NCBI GenBank assembly: GCA_963575745.1
Contig: CAUYUJ010015760.1
Location: 230,001-294,000, forward strand
Direction of reading: 5' to 3'
Length of the DNA: 64,000 nt
Source: Prorocentrum cordatum
Lineage: Eukaryota; Sar; Dinophyceae; Prorocentrales; Prorocentraceae
The notes beneath the pieces were generated by a model that searched no databases, was not told the DNA's origin, and saw only the letters and a list, made by a program, of their open reading frames with translations. Below, in pieces: positions 29,867 to 42,700 of the stretch. Positions within the stretch are counted from its first letter, which is position 1. Each line of letters starts with the position of its first letter. The position numbers and the translations under genes were made by a program.

Positions 29867-30789
29867 TCGGGCATCGTCAACGGCGGCCCCCTCCGCTCCG
29901 CAGCCCTGGCGCCCCTCGACGCAGGACGTGAGGCATGTGGCCAATGACGAAAAGCCCCGTCGGGCCAGGAGGAGGATGTGCCGTGGTCATCGTGGAACGA
30001 CTCGTTGTGGGGTTGTGGCAGCTGGTCTGAATGGCGCGACTGGGCCGGCCGCTGGGGCTGTGGCGATCGTGGGCGCGACTCCTGGCGCTGAGGGAGGGCG
30101 ATTCGTCACTATGTGATGAGCGTCGTGGAAGTGAGGAAGGGCGACTCGCCAATATGTGCTGGGGGGCGCGAGAGTGCGGGCGGTAACCGTGGGATAATTG
30201 GTCCGCGCTGGTTTGTGTTATGGGCTCTGCCATTAGTATGTGCTATCCCTACCTCGCGTGCCGGAAAACGTTTTTGCCGTTGGCATTTTGGGGGTTAATT
30301 CGCCATGGCATGGCGCGACGGCTGGCAACCTTGAGCCGTGCCGAAGGCGGGTCCGCGCGCCCCGCCGCATTATCAGCCTTTTGCGCCCCGGGCAGCCTGC
30401 CCAGGACGCGGATCGTTGGCCAATGTGTTAACGTCCGTCTGCGCACAGAGATCTTGTGCGCTGACGACCGCGGGGGGGGGGTCATTAGCTACGCTCCCTT
30501 CGTCTTTTTTTCCACGCCGCCACATTCCCTCCAACAGAGGGCCGGCGGCGCAAGATATGACACACACACACTTACTTTGCGCAGCTGTTTCAGCTGTGAG
30601 GTGAAAAAGGCCCGCGCGCGCCCGGCCTCCCTTCCCTCGGCCGGCCGGCCCGCTAGACACGTACAATAGGATTGCTTCACGGAGGTGCCCAACCCGAGGT
30701 TCAAGATGATACCAGTCACACACGACATACGAGGACAATATGAACAACAAAATCACAATAAACATATGCCTACAAATACGAATCGCCCC
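29867..30789. other. No gene recognised
   Basis: Short frames only. Nothing recognisable apart from a poly-G run at 30471-30480. Confidence 0.4.
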
Positions 30790-31110
30790 CAATCGGGCAT
30801 TACTGGGCAAATTGCTGACTTCGCAACTTGCAGATGCTCGGATCTGCGGACATCTCGATTCGTTCGGTCTGGCGCAGCCTATTTGGCAACGCATGTTACA
30901 ACCGACGGCAGGTAAATAAAAGCGGGAAAGCCTGATTCGACAGGGCGCTGGCTGTCTGGCGCAACTTATTTATGGTGCGACCTCTGGCACGCAGGCGGAA
31001 TGGGCAGGGAAACCGTGCTCAGTGTCTGGCGCAGCGTTTGTATTTTTGGGGGGGGCGATGGGCAACATCTGGCGCAACCCATGACCTATCATGTTTCGTG
31101 TTCCTTGGCG
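30790..31110. repeat. Diverged repeats with TCTGGCGCAAC boxes
   Basis: TCTGGCGCAGC or TCTGGCGCAAC boxes at about 30869, 30956, 31036 and 31069, beside GATTCG-type boxes. The mix resembles the 27700-27965 repeat (GTCTGGAGCAACCTATGGTG), so the two are probably one family. Confidence 0.55.
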
Positions 31111-31229
31111 GGGTGGAATGTTTGATTCGGGATTGCGATCTACGGTCAGGAACAGTGGCTTAGCGTGTCACTCCGCCGGTCCTAGCCCCCCACGCTTTGG
31201 AGCGCGTCCACGTCCCAGTCCCCGAGCGT

Positions 31230-31360
31230 CAAGGCCCCGAACTTTTCCCAGCCTCCCGCCCCGCGGAGAGGAGCGACACGCTATCCGCTCGCAGGGCATG
31301 GCGTGTCGCCAGGGCCGCCGCCGCGACACGTTAAGCAAAACTTCCCGACCTTTTCTTTGC
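31230..31360 (+). repeat. Dispersed repeat, copy A (CTTTTCCCAGCCTCCCG)
   Basis: Shares with 49727-49862 the boxes CTTTTCCCAGCCTCCCG, GCGTGTCGC, CCGCCGCCGC and AGCAAAA-TCCCCGACCT-like sequence in the same order and orientation. Confidence 0.7.
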
Positions 31361-31706
31361 ACGTGTGGGAACTGCCAAGGCGGTGTCAAGCAGGACGAAG
31401 TGTGTTTCCTGCTCCGATGTTTTGCACAGAGTACGTTGGGAAGGCCAGCTAAATTTCGTGTGCAAATGGACTGCTATCCGTCGACATATGAGGAGCATTG
31501 CAGCGAGAGGGCTATTTTGAACATGGAGCCGCCCTCCAGTATGGTCACAGATGTCCGTACGAGGCTCCAACGCACAATAACACACATTTCGAATCGGACA
31601 ACCCTCCATCCATGAAAATTCGATGCGCCACGTAATGGCGAGTGCTCGCGGTGCTTGCTCGAGAGCGGCATGTCGAACACCGTGTGAAGCCCACCCCCGT
31701 AAATGC

Positions 31707-31791
31707 TTCAACATGATGCGAGACCGCCTTAGCGCCACGAACATTCAATGATTGAATGTTCGTGGCGCTAAGGCGCAAGCATCATGTTGAA
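31707..31791. repeat. Near-perfect palindrome, 25-bp arms with 1-base loop
   Basis: 31725-31749 (CGCCTTAGCGCCACGAACAT then TCAAT) pairs perfectly with 31751-31775. A second outer arm, TTCAACATGATGC (31707-31719), pairs with 31779-31791. Each arm resembles the core of the 83-bp repeat at 45904-46360, so this is two units head to head. Confidence 0.92.
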
Positions 31792-32690
31792 AACGTGCCA
31801 CCATGAACCCGTGCACCTGATTGAAAGTGCAACCCTCGGTTCCGCAATAAGTGGGGCAGCCTAGGTCGAAACGCCTGGCCCGCCCTATTGGCAAGTGTGG
31901 TGGCGCGGCAAGGATCGGCGGCGCGCCGAGGGTGGAAGTCATAGGGGGCACGCTTTCTCAGAAGGCGGCGGGCCTTCGGAGACGGCCTGGAAAGATTCTC
32001 AGAAGACTGGCGGCCTTCCGAGACGTCTGAGAAGGCCCGCCCCCCTCTGCCTTCCCCCCCTGGGCGTGCCACCGAACGCAGCGCTGCCCACAGGGCAGCG
32101 GGACGGAGGGAGGGAGGGCGAGGGCCGGGAGGGAGAGCGGACCCGGTGGCGTTCCTCTGTCCCCCCCGAACCCCCCCGATCGTCCTGCTCCTGGCCCCTC
32201 TCGGGCCTTCCCGCCCCCCCCCCTCCTCCCTTCTTCCTGCTCCTCGCCGTTTCTCGTCGTTCTGGCCCTCCCCCCTCCTGATGGTCCTTCTAAGGGTCCT
32301 TCTGATGGTCTTTCAGGTGGGCCTCCTCCTCCTCCTCCTCCTCTTCCTCCTTCTCCTCTGCTGCTGTTCCTCCTCCTGCCCTCCCTCCCTGCCTTCCGCC
32401 CTCTGCCCGTCTGCCGTGCAGTTTGCACCTTGCTCCGGAGCCCTCCTTCCATGCCGGTCCTCCGCGCCCTCCTACCTCCCTCTTGTTCTCCTCTCGCTCC
32501 CCGTAGCTGCGCCGGCTCGCGAGCTCTCGCCGCGGGTCTCGCGCAGAGGAGCCCCTCGGTGTCGCCGGGGCGTCGGCGCGGTCCCGGCCCGCAGCCCCGC
32601 CGTCCTTTTCTTTTTCAGCGGACGCCCAGGGCTGCCAAGCGGCGTTCCCATGGCCCCCAGCGTCGTGAAACGATCAGGGTAAGGACACCA
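31792..32690. other. GC-rich, no gene recognised
   Basis: GCGGGCCTTC-type and CTC-rich sequence. Tracts read as Pro/Arg-rich frames on both strands. No start, domain or splice structure is convincing. Confidence 0.35.
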
Positions 32691-33490
32691 CCGCATGAGC
32701 ATACAAACTTTCGGAGATCCTCGCGGCTTCTTCGGTTCAGCGAAACCGCACGGGACCAGCGCCAGTCCAATACAGCCATGCGGACCTACGAACGTATATA
32801 TATATATATAGATATATCAATTCACCAAACAGCGCTTTCATTTGCAACAGACATCTACAGCATACGCCAATATACATAATTCAGCCACAAGTCACAACAT
32901 ATACGTACAGCATGGACCGTACCGAGAGCGCGCACCGAGAGCATACAGCAGTTTAATACACCATGCACCATATATATATATGCATCAACAAAACAGTAGT
33001 AATTTGTGTGAGTAAGCCAAATATTTCCAAGATGGCACGAACGTGCTCCAGGGCAGACATCCTAACCATGTTCAAGCAGTAAAATCAACAAGAGACACCG
33101 GCATACACCAAGAACAGGCATCACGCTCATCCGCCAAGGACACACGCCAGCAGCACTACAGCCAATCCAGGATACCAGTGACGATCATCTGCCAGCAAGT
33201 GTACCAATACTTCAAAAACACACCACGAGCACACACCCATGGCATACATCAAGCACATACACCCAAATAACATACGCGTCAATCACATTCGCTGTTGTCA
33301 TGCACCCTTGTTTGCTTCACACCTTATTACAGCACATGCGCCATCATCATGATTTCACGCACCCAGTACATACACCACGAACCTGCAGCACCATCACATA
33401 TCCATATGACAGCAGCACCGCACGCCCACAGCAGACACGCAGTACATAATGCCAACTTGTGATTAACAAATAATGCGCCCCCTACCCTGG
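32691..33490. other. AC-rich, comparatively AT-rich non-coding DNA
   Basis: CATACACCA/ACACACC-type sequence of unusual composition for this window, with short (AT)n runs at 32799 and 32972. No frame is supported. Similar sequence recurs at 35370-36600, on the other side of the TCG satellite. Confidence 0.55.
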
Positions 33491-33689
33491 AACTGATGAA
33501 TGGACCCCACGCGACGCGACACATTGTCGTTTTTAACGCGCGCCAGGGGGTTGTCGCGGGCGCCACCGAGAGGATCGTGAATCCCCCGGCACGGCAGCTT
33601 TACAACGATTGCTTTTCTTATAGAAGCTGTGAAAGGAACATATACGTCCGAGGCCAAGTTTTCCCCCCTCTCAGGCTGATTACCGACGT

Positions 33690-33884
33690 GCCACAGTCGT
33701 CGTTGTCGTCGTCGTCGTCGTGGTCGTCGTCGGCGTCGGCTACAGCGGGCCTGCGCAGCACCACCCCCCTAGGGCATGTGCACTTGGTCGTCGTTGTCGT
33801 CGTTGTCGTCGTCGTCGTCGCGTCGTCGTTGTCGTCGTCGTCGTCATCCGCCGTCGCCGTCGCCATCGCCGTCGTCATCGCGTT

Positions 33885-33916
<32 letters not shown>

Positions 33917-34470
33917 CTGCAGCCGGCCTGCGCCGCACCCGTTCCCCCTCCCTCAATCGGACATCCGCGGTGCATCGTTGTTGCGTTCATTGCTATCGTC
34001 GTCGTCATCGCCGTCGACTACAGCACTACAGTGCGCCTACGCAGCCCCCCCGCACCATGGAGCATCCGCAGTGCGTCGTCGTCGTCCGTCGTCGTTGCCT
34101 TTGTCGTCGCCGCATCGTCGTCGTCATCGTTCGTCGTTGTCTTAGTCGTCGACGTCGTCGTCGTCGTCGACTACAGCGGGCCTGCGCAGCCCCCGCCCGT
34201 GGGGCATTTGCACTGCGTCGTCGTTGTCGTTGTTGTCGTCGTCGTCGTCGCGTCGTCGTCGTCGTGTCGTCGTCGTCGTCATTGTTGTCGCCGTCCGCCG
34301 TCCGCCGTCGGGTCGCCATCGCCGTCGTCATCGCGTCGTCGTCGTCATCGTCGCCGTCATCGTCGCCGTCGTCGCCGTCGTCGTCGTCGTTGTCGACTGC
34401 ACCTGGCTTGCGCCGCACCCGCCCCCCTTCGATGGGGCATCCGCAGTGCATCGTCGTCGTCGTCATTATT

Positions 34471-34510
<40 letters not shown>

Positions 34511-34945
34511 TCATCGCCGTCGACTACAAAACTACAGTGTGCCTACGCAGCCCTCCCCCCTCCATGGAGCATCCGCAGTGCGTCGTCGTCGTCCGTCGTC
34601 GTTGCCTTTGTCATCGTTCGTCGTCGTTGTTCTCGTCGTTGTCATTGTTCGTCGTCGTTGTCGTCGTCGACGTCGTTGTCGTCCTCGTCATCGTCGTCGA
34701 CTGCAGCGGGATTCGCAGACCAGCACACCCCTCTAGGGCATCCGCAGTGTGTCGTTGTCCGTCGTCGTCGTCGTCGTCGTTGTCGTTGTTGTTGCCGTCG
34801 TCGTCGTCGTCGTCGATTACAAGTGGCATGCGTAACGCCTCCGCCCCCCCACCCACCCATGGAGCACCCGCACTGCGTCGTCGTCCGCTGTTGCCGTCGC
34901 CGTCGTCGTCGTCGTCGTTGCCGTCGTCGTTGTCGCAAGACATAT
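33690..34945. repeat. (TCG)n satellite with embedded 50-65-bp modules, higher-order repeat
   Basis: TCGTCG runs are interrupted by eight modules, near 33740, 33914, 34017, 34169, 34397, 34519, 34697 and 34816. Type A carries GCGGGCCTGCGCAGC, type A' carries CCTGCGCCGCACCC, and type B carries ACTACAGTG-GCCTACGCAGCCC. Most end GGGCATCCGCAGTG. The order A, A', B occurs twice. Confidence 0.85.
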
Positions 34946-36780
34946 TGTAGTGGAGAGGGGGGGTGGAAAGGAAACGGAGGAGCCCTTTTCCGCCTGCCTC
35001 TGCCGTTCCTCTCCCCTGTTCCTTTTTCTCTTTGTAGCCATGCCGGCACTGCCCGCCAGTTGAGGCGCCTCTTTTCCCCGTTTTTGTTTCGTGTTTGTAT
35101 CTGTTTTGGCCCAAGCGCCCCGCTATAGCGGAGGCGTTGCTCCCCCCGCCGCTGAAGCGGCGCCGCTTGCGTCGCGCCTGTCGCCCTCATGTTGTCGGCC
35201 GGGTGTCGGCGCTAAACCAACAGCGGTGCCGCCGTATGTGTCCATTTGGTGGAAGTCCCATCCGCCATTCGCCCGAGCAGAGGAAACATGTTTTGAATAT
35301 CACACCCCGCTTGTTTTTGTTACTCATCCACCAGGTGGCATTACACGCGGTATCCGAACCAATAAAAGGCATCACTAACACACGCCGAAGCCGCACACCT
35401 ACAACATACACCAGTACCGTACATCAGCCACACGCACCGGCAACACCCGCTAAGACCATACAACATTATGTATCAGCAGCAAAACATACGTCCAGACCGT
35501 ACACGAACAGCAAGCGGAAAGTCTAGAGACGCATGCATCACACGCAGAACATACAATATACACCAATAATGCTCACACACGTCAACCCAACGGCTCTGAA
35601 AAGAGACACCATGCAAGTGTACCACTACCGTACGCCAAATAATTTAGTTCAGCAACATGCATGAACAGCAGACGCCTGTTACCTACATGGGCCACAGGCA
35701 CCAATTGCATACATTCAAAACGTGGTACGTGCACACTTCGGGGACATTCGCCAGCACAGTACACCAATGGCATGCAGAATCCAACGCTTATGTAAAGAAG
35801 ACTGGCATCACGCTTCACACTTCAGATTTGTGTACCTAAAAGAACGCCGAGAGCAAACACCACATGCATACGTAATTGCAGACACCGCGGTCACAAGTCA
35901 AGCACATGCCCCACACCCGGGCACCAAAAGCATAGACCAGTCACAGACATCATGCACACACGCTATGGTCATACATACACGCCATCATGAGTCAGCAGCT
36001 TAATAACGAAACCAGTACCACTCACAGGGAAGAGGGGGAATGCATGTGTTGAACAGGCAACAAGACCAGACAGCAATACATTTATCAGACATACACGTCA
36101 AGAACAGGCATCATCAGCATTTCTTCCGCCAGACATATACGCCAGCCAACAGCCATTCACAGCAATACCAGTCACCAGCCATACTTCGTACTCACCACAC
36201 GGACACAGACAACACGCCGAGAACAACCATCGGACCCACATCGGCAACGCACACCAGTACATGAACCACGTCTGTGCAGCAATGCGCTCGGCGCCAGATT
36301 TCAAGACCATACGCCGGCACCATACGCCACGAAGAGGTGTTTTGTCGCATCCATCAGAACACGCATCTTTTTCAGCCACCAGGAAATTTCTCGAATTGCA
36401 CGCATTCGAGACATGCACGCACACGCATACGGCATCACGAACAGTCACATTCGAACCACAAGCGTACATAAACGACATGGGTACATAGTGCGCATAATAG
36501 CAAACATGCGTAACGCCTGCACCAGCATCACCTGGCACAATATTGGCGCTTACGAATCATACAAAACATGAGCTACAAACGTGTGTATTCAATTATGTAA
36601 CATCTCGCGTTGTAGAGTCGCACGCGACTGACTTCGAACCATTCGCAACGGGTCCCTGGTAGGGATTGCCCGCAGCAGCATCAGTTGTTCTGAAAACGAC
36701 CCGGGTGGCCGCATTCTCCGGACTTGGGCCCCCAGATGCTTATGCTTGTTTCGGGCTTCAGGCTCCAAGTGAAACGTCAG
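34946..36780. other. Non-coding, mainly AC-rich
   Basis: From about 35370 the sequence is ACATACACCAGTACC-like low-complexity DNA resembling 32691-33490. No frame longer than about 150 codons and none recognisable. Confidence 0.5.
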
Positions 36781-36789
36781 GGGCTTGAG

Positions 36790-36857
36790 GCTGGGAGGAG
36801 GAGGAGGAGGAGGAGGAGCAGGAGCAGGAGGGGGAGGAGGAGGAGGAGGAGGAGGAG

Positions 36858-36893
<36 letters not shown>

Positions 36894-36975
36894 GACGAGG
36901 AGGACGAGGAGGACGAGGAGGACGAGGAGGACGAGGAGGAGGAGGAGGAGGAGGAGGAAGAGCGGGGCGGGGGGG
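36790..36975. repeat. GGA and GGACGA tract
   Basis: GGAGGA and GACGAGGAC units, with a purine-only plus strand over most of the stretch. Confidence 0.9.
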
Positions 36976-37770
36976 CGGGGACGAGTGGGCGAGGGAGGAA
37001 CAGGGAGTTATGATGAGGACGACGGGGATGATGGGCACGAGTGGCCATGTTCCGTCGTGGGTGGGGGTGGGGGGGGCGAGGAGGGGCGACGGATTGGCGT
37101 TGAGTGGTCCCTTGATTTTTGTCGCTGTTTGAGTAAGCCCGTTCGTTTATGATTGTACCTGGTGAGTGCTCCAGAAGCCAGCGAGGGCACCACCCTTGTT
37201 GGTTTCTGCATGATTGTGGCTGGCCCATTTCAGCTGTCGTCGGGCCTGGGGCAGTGTCATATGAGAAGTGTTGGAGGTTCTTGGAATTGGTGGCATTTCG
37301 CGTGCCCACCCCGCTAGTCTAGAACATATTCCCAGGCGAGTTGCCATGATAAGTGAAGTGGAAGAACCTCAGCGAACCCCTACATAAGCTCCAGGGAGAA
37401 AACACAACTATCTATCTGTCTCACTCAGTCCCCCACGCCCCCTGAACACATACGCAGCCCCCGAAGTGACAAACTCCTCCTCGGAGGGGAGTATGGTGTT
37501 GTCTCGAAAGAGCTGGTCCGCTAAATGACCTGCGCCAAGAGCAGTGGGATTAGAGCGCGATTGGCCGATGGTATCTCGTCCATCGTCTTGTCGTGGACGC
37601 ACTCGCTAAACAGGGGGGCGTTGATGCAACATTTCTGACATGTTTCCTGCCCGCCCTCTGCTCCATGGGGCGGGAGGCTGCACGTGATGCGGTGCGTGGA
37701 GGCCTGAGAGGAAGCCGTGCGAGGCAAACCTGAGAATCTGCCGCTCGATCCGGGATCACAGCCCGCAGCC
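36976..37770. other. 5' flank of RPT1
   Basis: No gene recognised. The coding start at 37771 is preceded by CCCGCAGCC. No TATA box or spliced-leader acceptor could be identified with confidence. Confidence 0.4.
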
Positions 37771-38542
37771 ATGGATTCGTTAGACAAAACTATGGCGCAC
37801 GGGAAGGCTCGCGAAGATGTAGATGACGACGAGAAGGAGCCGGAGCAGCTCGACGAGGACGATGTCGACATCATGCGCACCTACGGCGTCGGGCCCTACG
37901 TGCGGCCACTCCAGAGGGTGGAGAAAGAGAACAAGGATTACATTGGAAAGATCAATAAGCTCATCGGGGTCAAGGAGTCGGACACTGGCCTCGCCCCCCC
38001 GAGTCAGTGGGATCTGGAGGGCGACAAGCAGATGATGAAACAGGAGCAGCCGCTCCAGGTGGCGAGGTGCACGAAGATCATTGACCCTGGCACGGACGAC
38101 ACAAAGTACATCATCAAAATCCGTGAATTCGCAAAGTTCGTCGTGGGCCTCGGAGAGAAGGTGTCCGCAACAGACATCGACGAGGGCATGCGGGTCGGAG
38201 TGGACACGTCACACGGAGGCAAGTACCGCATTCAGATCCCGCTGCCGCCGAAGATCGACCCGTCCGTGACCATGATGACCGTAGAGGAGAAGCCAGACGT
38301 TACGTACAACGACGTCGGTGGCGCGAAGGAGCAATTAGAGAGGCTCCGCGAGGTCATCGAGATGCCTCTGCTTCAGCCGGAGCGCTTCGTCGCTCTGGGC
38401 ATCGATCCTCCGAAGGGCGTCCTGCTCTACGGCCCCCCTGGCACAGGCAAGACACTGACAGCGCGTGCGGTGGCCAATCGGACAGACGCGTGCTTCATCT
38501 GTGTCATCGGTTCGGAGCTGGTCCAGCGCTACGTGGGCGAAG
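37771..38542 (+). CDS. RPT1: RPT1 exon 1
   Basis: Codes residues 1-257 plus one base of codon 258. It includes GIKES-like [29 protein letters not shown] and Walker A. It ends GTGGGCGAAG with a GC donor at 38543-38544. ATG 37771 is the first in-frame start beside a family-typical acidic N-terminus. Confidence 0.93.
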
Positions 38543-39679
38543 GCTCGGGGGACGTCAGGTGGCCACCTCACCGATCCTGGCCAGGCCGATCCAGGGCCCG
38601 CAAGTGGTCAGTCGGCGTCCCCCGAAAGGTGCGAGGATGGTCCGAGAGTTGTTCCAGCTCGCGCGTACCAAGAAGGCGTGCATATTATTCATCGACGAGG
38701 TCGACGCAATCGGCGGCTCCCGTGGCGGCGACGAAGGGAACAGCGACAGCGAGGCGCAGCGGAGCACAAAATCTGAACAGGCTCATGCGATCCTGTCCTC
38801 AGCTGGGCGATTTGTTCCAAACCGTCCTGTGGACGAGGCCGCATAAGGGGTTTCCATCGAAGGCTCCAGTGTCGCAATTCGCATGTGTCCTCCCCGCCCA
38901 GTTTAGCGCTTCGTGGCCCCATAGGGAGCTCCACTGAGTGCTTCCTGTGCGCAGCTCGTATGCGGCCCCTCCCCACCCAGTACAGCGCTTCGTGGCCCCA
39001 CAGGGAGCTCCACCGAAGGCCCCAGTGGCGCAGTTCGCATGCGAACGCGTCCCCCCCCCAGTGCAGCGCTTCGTGACCCCATAGGGAGCTCCACCGAAGG
39101 CCCCAGTGGCCGCGTCCGCATGAGTCCGCGCCACCCAATGCAGCGCTTCGTGGCCTCACGGGGAAGTCCAGCGCATGCCCTAGAGGCCGCGGCCGCATGC
39201 GCCCCCCCGCGGCCGCATACGCCCCCCCCCAGTACTACGTTCCCCCCCCAGTACAGCGCGTCGTGGCCCCGTAGGGAGCTCCACCGAAGGCCCCAGTGGC
39301 CGCGGCCGCATGCGTCTCCCCCACCCAATGCAGCGCTTCGAGGCCCCATAGGGAGCTCCACCGAAGTCTTCAGCGGCCGCGACCGCATGCGTCCCTCCCA
39401 CCCAGTACAGCGCTTCGTGGCCCCGTATGGGGACTCCACCGAAGGCCCCAGTGGCGCAGTTCGCATGCCTCCCCTCTCACCCAGAAATGCGCTTCGTGGC
39501 CCCGTACGGGGCCTCTACCGAAGACCCAATTGGCCGCGGTCGCATGCGCTCCCCCCGCCCATTACGGCACACTCCTCACGCGCTTCGTGGCCCCTCGGAA
39601 GCTCCACCGAACGCGGTACCCACAACGCTGCTCTCACGATTGCATATGCTTGGTTCCTTCGCCTGGATAATTTCTGATA

Positions 39680-39723
<44 letters not shown>

Positions 39724-42700
39724 CGCATCCCCTTTCTGCAGCAGGTTGCGCGTTGATGCAGCGTCTATCCCAGCGCGGGCGTTCAAGATTGAGCTTCCCC
39801 AGTCTCTTGGAAACGGCCGATATCGAACAACGAACGGTTTGCGCTATCGCAAAGTGACGACTGTTCGTGGTTGAGCACGCGATGGCGGAAACCGACGGCG
39901 ACGTCCTCGCGACGTGAGCTTGCTGTACCCCATCCTCCCCCGATGCCTGCAGAAGGGGTCGCGTAGTGCTCGACTGGAGTCGGTTCTTCCCGGGCTCCGC
40001 GAGGGCGGGGCGGTGGTCCGAGACTATTGCCCCGGGCTCAGGCTCACGTGACGGGGTAGCTGGTCGCGGCTGCCTCATCTGCTCCTCCCCTGGCGCTGCC
40101 TCGTGGCCACCTTGCCGACGCCGCGCTGCTATCTCATAGGGTCCCCATGGCTTCGTACGCCTCTTCTTGGCCGATGTCAGCCTGGCAGGCAGACTCAATG
40201 GGAGGAGTCTGGGGTGCGTGGAGCGAGTTGTGTCCGCCGCGCATACTTACCAAGCTACTCGAACCTAACCCGAAGGGCCCCGACCTCCCCCAAAGAAATC
40301 GGATCGGGGGGGCGTGCGGGTTCCATTGTTTTGTTCACTGCTCCCGGACGTCCCCCCTCCTCGGAAATGGACAGGCCCAAGGGCGATTTCGGGTTGTGTG
40401 GGGGTGGTCTGGCAGGTAGTCAGTCCGGGGACGGGGGCGACGTCCTCGAGGCTGAGGGGTCTGGACCCCATGTGAGGGTCGGGTGGGGACTGCGCGACAT
40501 CGGCAGATTCCCAGCCTGGCCTGCGCGCTCCCCGGACTGAGCGCAGGCCAGCAATCGACGCAGCAGTTTGCAGACCGGCGATGTCGGAGTTCGTGGCATC
40601 AGTGTCCCGGTTGTATCGAGTCTTGCTAGATAAGCCAGGAGATTCTGAGAGTTTACCAACCAACTGGATATGCGGCCACCCCGTGCAGTTACAGTGCGCT
40701 ATCGTTTTTTTTTTTTTCAGTTGCCCCACAGCTACCCCTACCTGTTGGCACAGCTTTCTCTGATTGCCAGTTCGATCTTATCACCTTCTTCTTTTATCGC
40801 ATGCGATACATCTCCGATGACCGGATCATGGTTGCCTCGTCTGCTCCAAGGGAACCTAGAGTCCAGTGCACAGCAACGTTCATATCGTAGTTGCCGCTAT
40901 ACATCATATGTTTTGAAGGGCACGGTCTCGGCTAGGTGCAGCGCACGATGCTGGAGATCGTCAACCAGCTCGATGGATTCGAGGCCCGCGGCAACGTGAA
41001 GATCCTCATGGCCACCAACCGGCCAGACACACTAGACCCGGCTCTGCTCCGGCCGGGGCGCTTGGACATCGGGGAGACCAATCATATTGTTTCGTCAGAG
41101 CAGGGGTCATTGGGAAGAACAGTTTGATGATGACGATGAGGAGGAGGAGGAGGAGGAGGAGGAGGATTCGGGATAATTCGGCGACGACGATGTCGAGATA
41201 CGCCGCCTGGGACGCGTGCCCTCTCGGGGACCTGAGCGCTCGGGGCCCCTAGTGTGGCCCTGGCTTGCCCTTCGAAAAACAAGAAATCACATACTTATGT
41301 TTTTGGTCGGGGCCCTACAAACCTCGAAGAACCCTTTGACACTCCCCTCGTCGGACGCTGTAGCACGACGGCCACATGTTGTACACCACCAGGTCGAGCA
41401 AAACTCAGCATAGCACATGGTGTGGGAGTGGTGGACTGCAGGAGGAGGAGGAGGAGGAGGAGGAGGAGGAGGAGGTGGGCAAGCCGCTGCCACTGAGTGG
41501 GGCTGAGGTTGGCGACCCTCCTCAGGACGAGCAATAAAACAGGCTTGCTTACCAGTGGGTATCGGAGGTTGGGGGGTGAGATCGCAGTGGAACGGAGACC
41601 CCCAACCGGGAAATCGTTTCGTTTTGTTCGTGTCGTGCGTGCGGGTGAGGCGAAGTTGCGTGGGCGCGCGAGAGGAATGAACCCGCCGTTGCCAGGGCGA
41701 AGTCAAGGCAAATGATTCTCCCCCGCCCGCCCGTCCGGCGGTGGCTGGCGGTGTCCCGCGGTGTCCCGTGGTGTCCCGTGGTGTCCCGTAGTGTCCGCCG
41801 CTGCTAGGGCGAAGTCAAGACAAATGATTCTCCCCCGCCCGCCCGTCCGTCCGTCCGTCCGTCCGGCAGTGGCTCGCGGTGTCCTACGGTGTCCCGTGGT
41901 GTCCCGTGGTGTCCCGTGGTGTCCTGTGGTGTCCCGTTGAGTGAGATCGATAGTGAGATCGATATTGAGATCGATATTGAGATCGGTACTGAGATCGATG
42001 TGGTGCCCCGAGGTGTCCCGTAGTGTCCCAAAAAGTGAGAGTGATAGTGAGATCGATAGTGAGATCGACAGGTGTCCCGTGGTGTCCCGTTGAGTGAGAT
42101 CGATACTGAGATCGATACTGAGATCGATGTGGTGCCCCGAGGTGTCCCGTGGTGTCCCGTGGTGTCCCGTTGAGTGAGATCGATAGTGAGATCGACAGGT
42201 GTCCCGTGGTGTGCCGTGGTGTCCCGTGGTGTCCCAAAAAGTGAGATCGATACTGAGATCGATACTGAGATCGATGTGGTGTCCCGAGGTGTCCCGTGGT
42301 GTCCCGTGGTGTCCTATGGTGTCCCGTTGAGTGAGATCGGTAGTGAGATCGATAGTGAGACCGATTGTGAGATCGAGGTGTCCCGCGGTGTCCCGTGGTG
42401 TCCCGTGGTGGCCCGTGGTGTCCCATGGTGTCCCATTGAGTGATATCGATAGTGACATCGATAGTGAGATCGACAAGTGTCCCGTGGTGTCCCGTGGTGC
42501 CCCGTTGAGTGAGATCGATATTTAGATCGATTGAGTCAGATGTTGGTTCCCCCCCTCTCCCCCCCCACAACCTCCTTATCACCCGAAGGGTGGTCGTATA
42601 GGTATTTTCAGGACAAGTGGATGTGCAAATTCTGTCGCACAGGAGTTCTAACTCAGGCCACCAATGCCAAACGCGACACACAGAAACGCCAGTGATACAG

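Noticed and set aside
33496-35128. Long Ser/Val/Arg-rich frames over the TCG satellite
   Set aside because: All are readings of TCG repeats; modules inside show no codon structure.
39515-40198. Minus-strand gene in RPT1 intron 2
   Set aside because: Part of the frame is the (CT)n run and the 78-bp array; the remainder has no recognised domain.
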